From Methanofollis formosanus (GTDB lineage Archaea; Halobacteriota; Methanomicrobia; Methanomicrobiales; Methanofollaceae), in contig NZ_CP037968.1 in the NCBI RefSeq assembly GCF_019633745.1, forward strand, positions 1,804,789 through 1,868,788: a stretch of DNA of 64,000 bases, in the 5' to 3' direction. The notes beneath the pieces were generated by a model. It saw only the letters and a list, made by a program, of their open reading frames with translations, did not search any database and was not told where the DNA came from. The position numbers and the translations under genes were made by a program. How positions within the stretch are numbered: position 1 is the stretch's first letter; each line of letters opens with the position of its first letter. Positions 31,281 through 41,274 of this stretch are shown here, in pieces.

Positions 31281-32414
31281 ATGGATAAACTGGACGATGC
31301 TCTTGCTGCCACCGAATGTTCGGCATATCTGCTCTATGCCTCCTCGGCGGACGCGGACTTCAGGTACCTCACCGGGTTCCAGGTCTCCGACCCCCTCCTG
31401 TACCTGAAGAAAAGAGGCGAGGCCGGGATGCTCGTCGTCCCCCAGATGGAGTACGAACGGGCGGCCACCGAGTCCTCGGCCGTCCCGGTGACCAGGGCCG
31501 AGTCGGGCTTTCTGAAATTCCTGGACGAGGAGAAAGATCCGTGGCGGGCCCTCGCCCGCACCGCCGTCTCCCTTGCCGGCGGGGGCCGGGTCATGGTCCC
31601 GAAGGCCTTCCCGTACTGGCTCGGCAAACTCCTCGAGGAGCAGACCGGGGTCGTCGCCGACGAGCACGGCGTGGTCCGCTCGATGCGGGCCGTCAAGACT
31701 TCCCGAGAACTCGCCGCGATCAGGGCCGCCCAGCAGGCGACCGAGACGGCGATGGACGTCGGGATCTCGATGATCAGGCGGTCGACCCCGAAGAACGGGG
31801 TACTCTACTTCGACGACGCCCCGCTCACCTCAGGCCGCGTGCGGACGGCGATGCACGCCTACCTGATGGAACGCGGGTACACCGCGAGAGACACCATTGT
31901 CTCCTGCGGGAAGGAGACAGCGATGCCCCACCGCCAGGGCGACGGCCCGCTTCTCGAGAACGAACCGGTCGTCATCGACCTCTTCCCGCAGCACGACGCG
32001 ACCGGCTACCACGCCGACATGACCCGGACGGTCGTGAAAGGCGAACCCTCCCCTGAGATCGCCGAGATGCACGCCGCCGTCTGCGAGGCCGTGGACCTGG
32101 GCGAGTCCCTCATCGTCGCAGGCGTCGAAGGGTCGGCCGTCCACAACGCCGTCGTCGCCCTCTTCAAGGAAAAGGGGTACGAGAGCGAGAATAAGGGGTT
32201 CATCCACTCCCTCGGCCACGGCGTCGGGCTCGACGTCCACGAGGGCCCCTCGCTTTCTCCATCAGGCGGCCCCCTCGAGGCCGGAAACGTCGTGACCGTC
32301 GAACCCGGGCTGTACTATCCGGGCATCGGCGGGGTGCGGGTCGAAAATATGGGTGCGGTCACGCAGTCTGGCTTTGACCGCTTTACCGCCTACACACGGG
32401 ATCTGATCTTATGA
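31281..32414 (+). CDS. M24-family Xaa-Pro dipeptidase-like metallopeptidase
   Basis: This 377-residue protein has an N-terminal creatinase-like domain (residues 1-135) and a pita-bread domain. The metal ligands are visible: Asp in VVIDLFPQHD (about 235) and YHADMTRTV (about 247), His in LGHGVGLDVHEG (about 316), Glu in VVTVEPGLYY (about 345) and VRVENMGAV (about 358). It likely cleaves X-Pro dipeptides during peptide turnover. The ATG at 31281 is the first one in the domain frame. The 3' end overlaps map by 4 bp (ATGA). Confidence 0.85.
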   Translation: MDKLDDALAATECSAYLLYASSADADFRYLTGFQVSDPLLYLKKRGEAGMLVVPQMEYERAATESSAVPVTRAESGFLKFLDEEKDPWRALARTAVSLAGGGRVMVPKAFPYWLGKLLEEQTGVVADEHGVVRSMRAVKTSRELAAIRAAQQATETAMDVGISMIRRSTPKNGVLYFDDAPLTSGRVRTAMHAYLMERGYTARDTIVSCGKETAMPHRQGDGPLLENEPVVIDLFPQHDATGYHADMTRTVVKGEPSPEIAEMHAAVCEAVDLGESLIVAGVEGSAVHNAVVALFKEKGYESENKGFIHSLGHGVGLDVHEGPSLSPSGGPLEAGNVVTVEPGLYYPGIGGVRVENMGAVTQSGFDRFTAYTRDLIL

Positions 32415-33286
32415 GCGACGAAGAAATGGAATATTATCTGGAAGCAGGTCGTCTTGCACACACGATCCTGCACGACGGCGAGAAGATGGTGACGGTCGGG
32501 GCCTCGGTCCTCGAGGTCGTCGAGGCAATGGAAGGAAAGATCCTGGACGCCGGCGCCCAGATCGCTTTCCCCCTCAACCTCTCGCTCAACGCCGACGCCG
32601 CCCACGACACCGCCTCCGACGGCGACGAACGCCTCTTTGCCGAAGGCGACCTGGTCAAACTCGACCTTGGCGTCGCCGTCGAAGGCTGCATCGCCGATAC
32701 CGCCCTCTCCGTCGACCTCGGCGGCCACGCCGACCTGGTCGAGGCATCCAGGGCCGCCCTCGACCGGGCGATCGACCTGGTCAGGCCGGGCGTCACCACC
32801 GGCGAGATCGGTGCGGCGATCCAGGCCGAGATCGAGAGCAGAGGCTTTCAGCCGGTGGCAAACCTCACCGGCCACGGCCTGGCACCCTACTCGATCCACA
32901 CCGACCCCACCATCCCGAACATCGGGATCCAGGGTGGTGCCGTCCTCGAAGAAGGCATGGCCATCGCCATCGAACCCTTCGCCACCACCGGCAGCGGCCG
33001 GGTGAGCGACCGCGCCAGGATCGAGATCTACCAGCAGGTCGACGTAAAACCGGTACGCCTCCCCTCGGCAAAGCGCATCCTCTCAAAGGTGAGAGATCGG
33101 CGGGGCATGCCGTTTTCCCGCCGCTGGCTCCCGCAGGAGAAGATCGAACTCGCTCTCGCGGGGCTGGTGAGGCAGGGAGTCGTCTACGGCTACCCCGTCC
33201 TCCATGATGTGGAGGGCTCCTTCGTCTCCCAGGCCGAGCACACCCTCATCGTCACTGCAGACGGCGCCATTGTGACGACCCGATGA
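32411..33286 (+). CDS. map: Methionine aminopeptidase, type II
   Basis: This 291-residue archaeal-type MetAP removes N-terminal Met from new proteins. Ligands are in LVKLDLGVAVEGCIADTALS (Asp, Asp), LTGHGLAPYSIH (His), MAIAIEPFATTG (Glu) and SQAEHTLIVT (Glu). The helical insert (RILSKVRDRRGMPFSRRWLP, about residues 223-242) marks type II. It is translationally coupled with the upstream M24 gene. Confidence 0.9.
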   Translation: MSDEEMEYYLEAGRLAHTILHDGEKMVTVGASVLEVVEAMEGKILDAGAQIAFPLNLSLNADAAHDTASDGDERLFAEGDLVKLDLGVAVEGCIADTALSVDLGGHADLVEASRAALDRAIDLVRPGVTTGEIGAAIQAEIESRGFQPVANLTGHGLAPYSIHTDPTIPNIGIQGGAVLEEGMAIAIEPFATTGSGRVSDRARIEIYQQVDVKPVRLPSAKRILSKVRDRRGMPFSRRWLPQEKIELALAGLVRQGVVYGYPVLHDVEGSFVSQAEHTLIVTADGAIVTTR

Positions 33287-33319
33287 GATAGTATTATTGA
33301 TACTCCCCCACCATAGGTG

Positions 33320-34621
33320 ATGTTGGAACCCATGCCATGTGCTGACAACAGAGACGGTGTCCTCCGTCTGATAGAGCATCTGCTGACGGCTGAGGTCTAC
33401 AACACCAATCCTCAGCTCGATCTGGACGACCTCCCTCCGCAGTGCCGGACCCTCTTTCTGCCCGGTCCGGACGCCGCCGAGGTGAAGCGCCCGGTCGTGA
33501 TCACCGAAGGCCTGCTCAAGCGGGCGGGCGGGCCGTCGGACGACCTGCTCAAGGACCTCGTCAAAAATCCGTTCGTCGAGTTCGATACCCTCAAACTCCA
33601 GTATCATCTCACCGACCTCCATGCGGCGGCGGTCTGGTTCGCCACCCACGGCGGGAAGGAGATGATGGAGAAGAACCCGGCGCTCGCCTTCTATGTCGGG
33701 GACTACGACTCCCTTGAGGTGAAATACGAGGAGGTCAGGGCGAAGAACCCCAGGTTCGCCGACTCCAGGGCCTACCTCGACCACAAGATCGCAAGCCTCA
33801 CTGCCAAGGACGAGAAGATGGCCGAGGCCCTGGAACTCGTCATCGTCAACGCCCCGGCCGAGATCGAGCAGCAGATGGACGGAATCGTCTGCACCGGGGA
33901 TCAGATCGATGTGATCCGGCGGATCAGGACCGCGATCGAGAACCGGGACTTCCTCAAAGAGCATAATATCGCCGAGGTCGGCAAACTCCTCTTCGTCGGT
34001 CCACCGGGCACCGGCAAGACCTCGCTGGCGCTTGCCATCTCCCACGAGCTGCATATGCCGGTGCTGGAGGTGCGCCTCTCGATGGTCACCTCCCAGTACC
34101 TGGGCGAGACCTCCAAGAACATCGACCGGATCTTCGACCTTGCCCGGAGCATCTCCCCCTGCATCCTCTTCATCGACGAGTTCGACTTCGTGGCCAAGAG
34201 CCGCGTCTCCGACGACCACGGGGCGATGAAGCGGGCGGTGAACATGCTCCTCAAGAACATCGACAAGGTGAGTCTGGTCAAAAACGGCGTGCTTCTCATC
34301 GGGGCCACGAACCACCCGCAACTCCTCGACCAGGCGGCCTGGCGGCGGTTCGACGAGGTCGTGGAGTTCGACCTCCCCGACGAGACGATGCGGGCGGCGA
34401 TCCTCAGGACGATCACCCGGACCCTTGCGTGCGAGTGCGATCTCGACGCCGTCGCCGAACGGACCGAAGGATTCTCGGGCGCCGACCTGAAGATGACCGT
34501 CAAGGAAGCGGTGCTCTCGGCCCTGATGGACGGCCGCCGCACGGTCTCCCAGCAGGATATCGAGGGGGCGTTCGCCCAGGTGGCGAACCGGAGCGTCATC
34601 CGCGGGTGTTCGTGGGGATAA
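33320..34621 (+). CDS. AAA+ ATPase (Cdc48/Vps4-like single module)
   Basis: This 433-residue protein has an N-terminal domain of about 210 residues with no clear homology, then one AAA module: Walker A LLFVGPPGTGKTSLALAIS (about 225-243), Walker B CILFIDEFDFVAKS (about 284-297), sensor 1 LLIGATNHPQLLD (about 328-340) and an Arg-containing AAWRRFDEVVEF (arginine-finger region). The C-terminal lid has GFSGADLKMTVKEAVLSA. It probably unfolds or remodels proteins. ATG 33320 overlaps a GTG at 33317; ATG 33332 is another option. The next gene starts 4 bp later. Confidence 0.8.
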   Translation: MLEPMPCADNRDGVLRLIEHLLTAEVYNTNPQLDLDDLPPQCRTLFLPGPDAAEVKRPVVITEGLLKRAGGPSDDLLKDLVKNPFVEFDTLKLQYHLTDLHAAAVWFATHGGKEMMEKNPALAFYVGDYDSLEVKYEEVRAKNPRFADSRAYLDHKIASLTAKDEKMAEALELVIVNAPAEIEQQMDGIVCTGDQIDVIRRIRTAIENRDFLKEHNIAEVGKLLFVGPPGTGKTSLALAISHELHMPVLEVRLSMVTSQYLGETSKNIDRIFDLARSISPCILFIDEFDFVAKSRVSDDHGAMKRAVNMLLKNIDKVSLVKNGVLLIGATNHPQLLDQAAWRRFDEVVEFDLPDETMRAAILRTITRTLACECDLDAVAERTEGFSGADLKMTVKEAVLSALMDGRRTVSQQDIEGAFAQVANRSVIRGCSWG

Positions 34622-34625
34622 TTTC

Positions 34626-35345
34626 ATGAGAGTCACGCTGCTCGGGACAGGCGACGCCATCGGCACCCCGAAGATCGGGTGTTCCTGTCCGGTCTGCACC
34701 GCCGCCCGTGCCACCGGTCGGCAGCGTCTCCGCTCCGCCACCCTCGTCGAGATCGGGGAGAAACAGATCCTCGTCGACACCGGCCCCGACCTCCGCGCCC
34801 AACTCCTGGCCGCGGGTTCGCCCCATATCGACGCCGTCATCTGGACCCACGGCCACTACGACCACTTCATGGGCTACGGCGAATTTTACCGCATCCAGAA
34901 AGTCCCGCCGGTCTACGCCGCCCCCCCGACGATGGAGTACGCGGCCTCGGTCTTCTCCTTCCTCCCCCTCGACAAGCACCCGGTCGAGCCCTACCAGCCC
35001 TTCGACCTCTTCGGCGCGAAGGTCACGCTCTTTCCGGTCAACCACCCCCCGATGCCGACCTTCGGGGTGCGGATCGAGCACGAAGGGGCGGTGCTCGCCC
35101 TCACCGCCGACACCAGCGCCCGCATCTCCCGCGCCAGCAAAGCGTGTCTCGCCGGTGCCGACCTTCTGGTCCTGGACGCCATCGTCCCCGACGGCTTCAC
35201 CATCACCAAGCACATGAACTATGCCGACGCCCTGGCCCTCGCCGAAGAACTATCGCCGGCCGAGTTTCGGTGCACCCATGCGAGCCACCTCCTCGACTGG
35301 GACACCCCGCACCTCGCGAGGGATATGGAGCAGTTCGAGCTCTGA
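34626..35345 (+). CDS. MBL-fold metallo-hydrolase, PhnP-like
   Basis: This 239-residue beta-lactamase-fold phosphodiesterase-like protein has TLLGTGDAIGTPKIGCSCPV at the N-terminus (PhnP-type Cys cluster CSCPVC), the metal-binding THGHYDHFMGY (about residues 77-87), NHPPMPTFGVRI (about 140-151), ALTADTS (about 160-166) and CTHASHLLDW near the C-terminus. PhnP acts on cyclic phosphates in phosphonate catabolism; here the substrate is not known. It follows the AAA gene by 4 bp, so they are coexpressed. Confidence 0.8.
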   Translation: MRVTLLGTGDAIGTPKIGCSCPVCTAARATGRQRLRSATLVEIGEKQILVDTGPDLRAQLLAAGSPHIDAVIWTHGHYDHFMGYGEFYRIQKVPPVYAAPPTMEYAASVFSFLPLDKHPVEPYQPFDLFGAKVTLFPVNHPPMPTFGVRIEHEGAVLALTADTSARISRASKACLAGADLLVLDAIVPDGFTITKHMNYADALALAEELSPAEFRCTHASHLLDWDTPHLARDMEQFEL

Positions 35346-35514
35346 AATATTCTAACTCTCTCTGCGGGAACCCGCCTTCCCTTTCTTCACGGTCATCGAT
35401 GATGTCTTTCCGATTCTGTTTTCATCCCCGAACCCTCGTCCTCAAGATCGGCCGGGAAGGCTACATCAGCGATCCTTACGTCTCAACACATGGCAAAACA
35501 GCAGAAATGAACTC

Positions 35515-35910
35515 CGGCCCTCGCCGTCCCCTGTCCTATCCTCACGCGAGACGGCAGAAAATATTCGATAATGGAGGAGCGGTATACCCGATCACCACGC
35601 CGCCCCGCTGTCATGACCCCGAGGATAGAACCTGGACGGGAGAGAGCCGATCGCTTCTCAGCGGAGCACACCGCCCCGTGCCGTCCCCCGTCCTATCTTC
35701 TCGCGAGAAGGCAGAACAGACTCAGTGATGGGGGACGGCATGTTTTGATCATGAAGTCGTTCCGCTGCCCTGATCCCGAAGATAGAACCGAGACGGGAGC
35801 AGGCTGATCATTATCCGGGGGGAGCACGCCCTTCTTCGCCGCCCCCGTCCTATCCTCTCGCGAGATGGCAGAACAGACTCAGTGATGGGGGGCGGCACAT
35901 CCGATCATCC
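35515..35910 (+). repeat. Family 1 hairpin repeats, three units
   Basis: Unit 1 (about 35523-35583) has a weakened stem. Unit 2 has arms TGCCGTCCCCC 35679-35689 and GGGGGACGGCA 35730-35740. Unit 3 has arms GCCGCCCCC 35838-35846 and GGGGGCGGC 35888-35896. The loops of units 2 and 3 are almost identical (TCTCGCGAGA core, then GGCAGAACAGACTCAGTGAT), while one stem pair changes from T-A to C-G. The array fills the convergent gap 35346-35937, which holds no gene. Confidence 0.85.
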
Positions 35911-35937
35911 GTTGCCGATCATCCTCGCGCCGGGCAC

Positions 35938-37215
35938 TCACCCCCTCGCCCGCCACCGGTACGAGAGCACGACCCCCGCCCCGGCCAGCAGGAGGCCGAG
36001 GAGGTACACCCTCGTCTCCAACTGCGCCAGGAGAAAGAGGGAGAACAGAATCCCCAGGACCGGGACGACCGGCACCGGCCCGACCGCGAGCGGTACCCTG
36101 AAGGGCCGGGGGGCGTCGGGCCTCCGCACCCTGAGGACGATGACCGTGGCGTTGATGAGCACGAAGGTGAGGAAGAGGGCGAAGTTGGTGAGGTTCGCGA
36201 CAAAGGCGATCTCGCCGGCGAGGGTGAAGGCCGCGGCGACCGCGCCCACCCCGGCGACCGCGATCCACGGCGTTCCGAAGCGCTGATGAATGGTTGCGAG
36301 CACGGCCGGAAACGAACCTGCCGCCGCCATCCCGTACGCGAGACGCGAGGCCGCGACGATGAGCAGAAGCGTGGTGTTGGCCGTCGCAAAGAGAGCGACG
36401 ATCGTGAGCGCGGCGAAGGCGTTCGGACCCAGGGCGGCCCCGGCGATCTCGGCGAAGGGCGCCTGCGACCCGGCAAGTCCCTCCCACCCCATCACCGAGA
36501 CGGCGCTGAGGGTGACGAGCATATACAGCACCACGACGATCCCTAGGGCCAGGAGGACTGCCCGCGGGATTGTCTGTTCAGGATTTTTCGTCTCCTCGGC
36601 AAGTTTCACCATCTCCTCAAAACCCATATAGGCAAAAAAGACCAGGGCCGCTCCCTGGAAGACGCCCGGCAGACCGAGCGGCACCTCCAGGTAGTCCACT
36701 TCCCCGAGGTGCGGAAGACCGATGAGCACGATGGCGACGATCCCGCCCACCTCGATCATCGTCATGGCGATGGCGGAGAGGGCGGTCTCGCGGATCCCCC
36801 GCACCGAGAGCGCCGAAAGCCCGGTGATGAGGAGCACCGCCGTGGGCAGGGCCGGGAAACGGATCGCCTCACCGATATATCCGCCGAACCCAAGGGCGAC
36901 CGTCGCCGCCGAGAGGACGCCGGAGAGGAGGATGAGCCACCCGATCACAAACCCGGCCCGGCCCCCGAAGCCCTCCGAGACGTACGCGTACTCGGCCGAA
37001 GCCCGCGGAAACATGGAGGCGAGTTCGGCATACGCCAGGCCCGTGCACGAGGCCATCACCGCCGAAAGCCCGAAGGCGGCCCAGACGGCGTTGCCCGCGA
37101 GCCCGGCCGCCTCTCCCAGCAGGGCGTAGATCCCGGCTCCCAGGATGATCCCGACGCCGGTGAGCGTGACCTCCACCAGCCCGAGTTCCCGCCGGAGTCC
37201 TCCGCCGCTGTTCAT
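35938..37215 (-). CDS. APC-family amino acid permease
   Basis: This 425-residue protein has twelve predicted helices and the family start VTLTGVGIILGAGIYALLGE (residues 16-35, the unwound helix-1 GAGIY site). GLSALSVRGIRETALSAIAM, FFAYMGFEEMVKLAEETKNP (typical helix-6 FFAY.GFE motif) and LTIVALFATANTTLLLIVAA follow. It takes up amino acids or amines; the substrate is unknown. The family 1 array lies just beyond its 3' end. Divergent rpoL starts 94 bp upstream. Confidence 0.88.
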   Translation of the reverse strand: MNSGGGLRRELGLVEVTLTGVGIILGAGIYALLGEAAGLAGNAVWAAFGLSAVMASCTGLAYAELASMFPRASAEYAYVSEGFGGRAGFVIGWLILLSGVLSAATVALGFGGYIGEAIRFPALPTAVLLITGLSALSVRGIRETALSAIAMTMIEVGGIVAIVLIGLPHLGEVDYLEVPLGLPGVFQGAALVFFAYMGFEEMVKLAEETKNPEQTIPRAVLLALGIVVVLYMLVTLSAVSVMGWEGLAGSQAPFAEIAGAALGPNAFAALTIVALFATANTTLLLIVAASRLAYGMAAAGSFPAVLATIHQRFGTPWIAVAGVGAVAAAFTLAGEIAFVANLTNFALFLTFVLINATVIVLRVRRPDAPRPFRVPLAVGPVPVVPVLGILFSLFLLAQLETRVYLLGLLLAGAGVVLSYRWRARG

Positions 37216-37274
37216 ACTCCTTCATGATCCCGGCGCCTGATATAGATTCCAGGCCACGGCCCCCCCGTACCCAT

Positions 37275-37284
37275 ATCTATATAC
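37275..37284 (+). promoter_or_regulatory. TATA box for rpoL
   Basis: ATCTATATAC is centred about 30 nt before the ATG at 37310, giving a short leader. Confidence 0.5.
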
Positions 37285-37309
37285 TCTTCTGCCCACCACC
37301 TATCTTTAC

Positions 37310-37588
37310 ATGGATATTAAGATCCTGGAGCGTGAAGAGGACAAGGTGCGGATGGTCCTGAAGGGAGAGGGCCACACCTTTATGAACGCCCTCGTCGAGG
37401 AACTCCTCACCGACGCCTCGGTCGACGTGGCTAAATACACCATTTTGTTCCAGTTCTCGGAGCCCGAGCTCTTCGTCACCACCATCAACGGCAAAGACCC
37501 GATCGTCGCCATCCAGGAGGCATGCGCCCGCCTCACCACCTACTGCGACGAACTTCTCGAAGAGGTCCGGGCGCAGAGCACGGCGTGA
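37310..37588 (+). CDS. rpo11: DNA-directed RNA polymerase subunit L (Rpo11)
   Basis: This 92-residue protein is the archaeal RNAP subunit that pairs with Rpo3 in the assembly platform. GEGHTFMNALVEELLTDASV (residues 20-39) is the family signature, followed by VAKYTILFQFSEPELFVTTI. The length is normal. The next gene begins within 2 bp of its stop, indicating coupled translation with the methyltransferase. Confidence 0.93.
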   Translation: MDIKILEREEDKVRMVLKGEGHTFMNALVEELLTDASVDVAKYTILFQFSEPELFVTTINGKDPIVAIQEACARLTTYCDELLEEVRAQSTA

Positions 37589-37590
37589 AC

Positions 37591-38205
37591 ATGCCGCGGG
37601 ACGCGGCCGGGTTCGACCGGATCGCCACGCAGGTCTTTGCCCCTCTCTACCCGGCCGTCGCCAGACGGGTGCTCTCCTGGGCCGGGATCGAACGGGGACG
37701 CTGTGTGGACCTGGGTGCCGGTCCAGGCCTCCTCGGGATCGCCGTCGCCGAACATTCGAGGATGGAGGTCGTCGCCCTTGACCGCGATCCTGAGATACTC
37801 TCTTTTGCCAGTCGACACATCCGGGAGGCCGACCTCTCCGACACCGTCGTCCCGGTCGTCGGCGACGTCCACGCCCTCCCCTTCTGCGACGGAAGCGTCG
37901 ACCTCTTTGTCTCCCGCGGTTCGATATTCTTCTGGGACAACCGTCCGCAGGCCTTCTCCGAGATCTACCGCGCCCTCGCTCCCGGCGGAGTCACCTACCT
38001 GGGCGGGAGTTTCGGGAACCTCGCTATCAAAGAACAGATTTTTACTGAGATGCGGCGGAGAAACCCTCACTGGGACGAAGACGTCGCACGGCGGAGTGGG
38101 TGGGCGCGGCCCGCCGACCTGACCGCAGCCCTCGCCGCTGCCGGAATCCCGAATGCCGGGATCAAAAAAGAAGAGACCGGGTTTTGGGTCGAGATCAGAA
38201 AATGA
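37591..38205 (+). CDS. Class I SAM-dependent methyltransferase
   Basis: This 204-residue protein has the UbiE/Methyltransf_11 type core: RCVDLGAGPGLLGIAVAEHS (about residues 31-50), VVALDRDPEILSFA, VVPVVGDVHALPFCDGSVDL and SRGSIFFWDNRPQAFSEIYR (motif post-I). The substrate is unknown. ATG 37591 is taken, though GTG 37585 overlaps rpoL's stop. It is in an operon with rpo11. Its stop codon directly abuts that of the convergent aIF2-beta gene with no spacer. Confidence 0.8.
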   Translation: MPRDAAGFDRIATQVFAPLYPAVARRVLSWAGIERGRCVDLGAGPGLLGIAVAEHSRMEVVALDRDPEILSFASRHIREADLSDTVVPVVGDVHALPFCDGSVDLFVSRGSIFFWDNRPQAFSEIYRALAPGGVTYLGGSFGNLAIKEQIFTEMRRRNPHWDEDVARRSGWARPADLTAALAAAGIPNAGIKKEETGFWVEIRK

Positions 38206-38817
38206 TCAGGCCCGTTCGGTGAAGACGATCGAACCCGCGACCCTGGTGATACGCACCTTCACGGTCTGGCCGGGCTTGGCCTTGGAGACGTACATGATGT
38301 ACTTCCCGATCTTGACAACACCGTCGCCACGCCTGGAAATGGACCCGATGGTGACGTCCATGACCGCGCCCTCTTCCAGCTGGTTCGTGGCCTCTTCGGT
38401 GCGTGCCCGGCGCTTTCTCACCGGCCGGTGCCCGCCGCATGCGTCGCACTTGAGCAGCAGCACCCGTCCGTCCTTGACCAACCGCGTGTCGGGCCGACCA
38501 CACTCGGAGCAGATCACATAGTCATCGACGTACTTCTTGATCGCCGAGGTGATCATCGTCTCGTCGAACTTTCCGTTGAAGACGGCGCGGGTCCCCTCGA
38601 TCTTCCCTGCCGTCCCGAGTTCGCCGACCAGGGCCTTCATCAGGTGGTCGGGCTCGCGCCTGATGTACCCGGCGATCTCGGTGAAATTCTCGATGACCGT
38701 GGTCTTGCCCTCAAGATAGACCTTCGCGTCCGGGATATGAAACCGCTCGGAGTTGTCTCCGATCTCGGTGATATTGGCGTAGGCCTTTTTTAATAACTCT
38801 TCATAGGGATCTGCCAT
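38206..38817 (-). CDS. eif2b: Translation initiation factor aIF2 subunit beta with TRAM domain
   Basis: In this 203-residue protein, residues 1-135 are aIF2-beta ([40 protein letters not shown], then a C-x2-C...C-x2-C zinc ribbon with CSECG and CDACG near 101-125). Residues 145-203 add a TRAM domain ([36 protein letters not shown]), an RNA-binding module seen on aIF2-beta of Methanomicrobia. It forms aIF2 with the alpha and gamma subunits and delivers Met-tRNAi. TATA-like AATATAAG on the plus strand (CTTATATT on the minus) lies at 38841-38848. Confidence 0.92.
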   Translation of the reverse strand: MADPYEELLKKAYANITEIGDNSERFHIPDAKVYLEGKTTVIENFTEIAGYIRREPDHLMKALVGELGTAGKIEGTRAVFNGKFDETMITSAIKKYVDDYVICSECGRPDTRLVKDGRVLLLKCDACGGHRPVRKRRARTEEATNQLEEGAVMDVTIGSISRRGDGVVKIGKYIMYVSKAKPGQTVKVRITRVAGSIVFTERA

Positions 38818-38879
38818 GGTCTATAGTATTGCAGGGAGGGAATATAAGACGTGGCTCCTTCCCCATACGGCCGGGGGCG

Positions 38880-39090
38880 AGAAGGGGGTAAAGATTCTGC
38901 AATAGAGGCGACAGATCTGATCATCACGCCTTCTTCCACGCTCACGCCGGTGTCGTGTCACCCCCGACCGTGATCTGTGACAGGGAGATGTCTCTGAAGT
39001 ACGGCCCCGTTCAAAAGATTGCCCCCGCCCCCACCTATCCTCACGCAAGACTGCGGTCAAGGTTCTGCAATGGGGGCGGCCCGTCTGATC
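38880..39090 (+). repeat. Family 1 hairpin repeats, two divergent copies
   Basis: A decayed copy at about 38885-38935 keeps GCAATAGAGGCGACAGATCT and GATCATCACGCC. A second copy has arms CCGCCCCCA (39025-39033) and TGGGGGCGG (39071-39079), a perfect 9-bp stem with a sequence different from most copies. The gap (38818-39192) lies between divergent genes, so the repeat sits in promoter territory. Confidence 0.7.
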
Positions 39091-39160
39091 GAACGTGCCT
39101 CTCCCGCTCGCGACGCACCGGTCCACCCGATCAACGATCGAGGCGGACCTCCGGAGATGG

Positions 39161-39167
39161 ATATATA
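39161..39167 (+). promoter_or_regulatory. TATA box for purL
   Basis: ATATATA in GATGGATATATAGTCC lies about 26-32 nt before the ATG at 39193; the transcript should be leaderless or nearly so. Confidence 0.55.
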
Positions 39168-39192
39168 GTCCTCGAAACCCACCTGTGAGTAC

Positions 39193-41274
39193 ATGCTGTC
39201 TGCCGATGACCTTGGGTTCATCACCGAAAAACTGGGCCGCGACCTCACCGATGTGGAGGCCGCGTGCTTCGAGAACCTGTGGAGCGAACACTGTTCGTAC
39301 CGTTCGACCAGGAGCGTTCTCAAGACCCTCCCGACCGAGGGTGAGGACGTCATCCTCGGACCCGGCGACGACGCTGCAGTCGTCCGGTTCTCCGACGACC
39401 TCGCCATCGTCGTCGGGATGGAGAGCCACAATCACCCGAGTTATGTCGATCCGCACGACGGGGCGGCGACCGGGGTGGGCGGGATCGTCCGCGACATCAT
39501 CTCGATGGGCGCCAGGCCCATCGCCCTGATGGACCCGCTGTACTTCGGTTCCCTCGACCAGGAAAAGACGAAGTACCTCTTCGAGCACGTCGTCGGGGGT
39601 ATCGGCGGCTATGGCAACTGTATCGGTGTCCCGGTGGTGCGGGGCGAGACGGTCTTCGACCCCTCGTACCAGGGCAACCCCCTCGTCAACGTCGTCTGTG
39701 TCGGCGTCGTGGACCCCGACCGCTTCCTCACCGCACGGGTGAAAGCGCCCGGGAACCGTCTGGTCCTCTTCGGATCGTCCACCGGCCGGGACGGTCTGGG
39801 CGGGGCCTCGTTTGCCTCTCGCGATCTCTCCGAAGACTCCGAGGCCGCTGAGCGGACGAGCGTCCAGATCGGTGATCCCTATACTGAGAAACTGCTCATC
39901 GAGGCGACCTGCGAGATGGCCGAGACCGGCAAGGTTCTCTCCTGCCGCGACCTCGGGGCCGCCGGGCTTGCCGGGGCCTCATCCGAGATGGCGAGCACCT
40001 TCGGGGCGCGGATCGTCGCAGACAGGGTCCACCTCAGGGAAGAGGGCATGAACGCCGTCGAGATCATGCTCGCCGAGTCCCAGGAACGCATGCTCGTCGA
40101 GGTCGCCCCCGAGGACGTCGCCCTCATGGGGTCGATCGCCGAGAAGTACGACCTGCGCTGGAGCGAGATCGGCGAAGTGATCGCCGAACCGCGCTACATC
40201 GTCGAGTTCGAGGGTGACGTGGTCTGTGACCTGCCGGTCGACCTCCTGGTCGGCGGGACGCCGGCATGCGCCCTGCCCAAGACCCCGAAGACAGTCGACA
40301 CCGCCTATACCCGCCCGGAGGGTGCGCTCAAAGACCTGGCCCTCGCCGTCCTCGCGCACCCCGACGTCGCCTCCAAGGAATGGATCGTCGAGCAGTACGA
40401 TCACCATGTGCAGCTGCGGACCGTCTCCACCGACCACGACGCCGGGGTGCTGCGCCTCGGCGACGCCGCCCTGGTCCTCTCCTGCGGGTGCAACCCGCGC
40501 CAGATCGCCCTGGCACCCTACGAGAACGCCGCCAACGCCGTCTACGAGAACGCTGCAAACCTCGCCTGCCTCGGTGCACGGCCGCTCTGCATCGTGAACT
40601 GCCTCAACTTCGCCAGTCCCCTCCACCCCGAGGTCTACTGGGAGATGGAGCAGAGCGTGCTTGGCCTTGGCGACATGGCCCGCACCCTCGACGCCCCGGT
40701 CGTCGGTGGGAACGTCTCGTTGTACAACGAGAGCGACGAGTTCGGGACCGAGATCAAGCCGACCCCGACGATCGGGATGGTCGGGAAGGGTCCGGTCCGC
40801 CGGTGGACCGCCCCCGAGGCCGGCGACCGCCTCGCCCTCGTCGGGTCGACCGGCGAGCACCTCGGCGGTTCGATCCTGGACGCCGTGACCGGGTGCGGCG
40901 GTGCGGCCCCACCGAAGGCCGACCCGGCCGTGATGGAGCAGGTCAGGGATCTCGTGGCGGCCGACGCCCTCACCGGGGCGACCGACCTCTCGAAGGGCGG
41001 ACTGATCGCCGCCCTGGCCAAACTTGCCCCCGACGCCGCGGTCACGATCGCCGGCGACGACCCGCTGGTCGCCCTCTTCTCAGAGACCTACGGGCGGTTC
41101 CTCGTCGCGTTCAAGGACGAAGCGGCCCTCGAAGGCCTGGAGTACCAGGTCGTCGGTACCGTCGGTGCCAAGGACGACGGCCTGCGCGTGACGGTCGGGG
41201 CCGAGACCTTCGCGCTCTCTCCCGCGGAGATCGAGGAGGCCCGCACCTCGATCACGCGCCTGATGCGCTTCTGA
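39193..41274 (+). CDS. purL: Phosphoribosylformylglycinamidine synthase subunit PurL
   Basis: This 693-residue protein is the small (archaeal/Gram-positive) PurL, the ATP-dependent synthetase of the FGAM step of purine synthesis; PurQ and PurS are not in this window. Landmarks are [20 protein letters not shown] (residues 26-45), [20 protein letters not shown] (about 75-94), [19 protein letters not shown] (about 135-153), [20 protein letters not shown] (about 250-269) and [20 protein letters not shown] (about 453-472). The last 23 bp overlap the convergent flavodoxin gene. Confidence 0.95.
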   Translation: MLSADDLGFITEKLGRDLTDVEAACFENLWSEHCSYRSTRSVLKTLPTEGEDVILGPGDDAAVVRFSDDLAIVVGMESHNHPSYVDPHDGAATGVGGIVRDIISMGARPIALMDPLYFGSLDQEKTKYLFEHVVGGIGGYGNCIGVPVVRGETVFDPSYQGNPLVNVVCVGVVDPDRFLTARVKAPGNRLVLFGSSTGRDGLGGASFASRDLSEDSEAAERTSVQIGDPYTEKLLIEATCEMAETGKVLSCRDLGAAGLAGASSEMASTFGARIVADRVHLREEGMNAVEIMLAESQERMLVEVAPEDVALMGSIAEKYDLRWSEIGEVIAEPRYIVEFEGDVVCDLPVDLLVGGTPACALPKTPKTVDTAYTRPEGALKDLALAVLAHPDVASKEWIVEQYDHHVQLRTVSTDHDAGVLRLGDAALVLSCGCNPRQIALAPYENAANAVYENAANLACLGARPLCIVNCLNFASPLHPEVYWEMEQSVLGLGDMARTLDAPVVGGNVSLYNESDEFGTEIKPTPTIGMVGKGPVRRWTAPEAGDRLALVGSTGEHLGGSILDAVTGCGGAAPPKADPAVMEQVRDLVAADALTGATDLSKGGLIAALAKLAPDAAVTIAGDDPLVALFSETYGRFLVAFKDEAALEGLEYQVVGTVGAKDDGLRVTVGAETFALSPAEIEEARTSITRLMRF

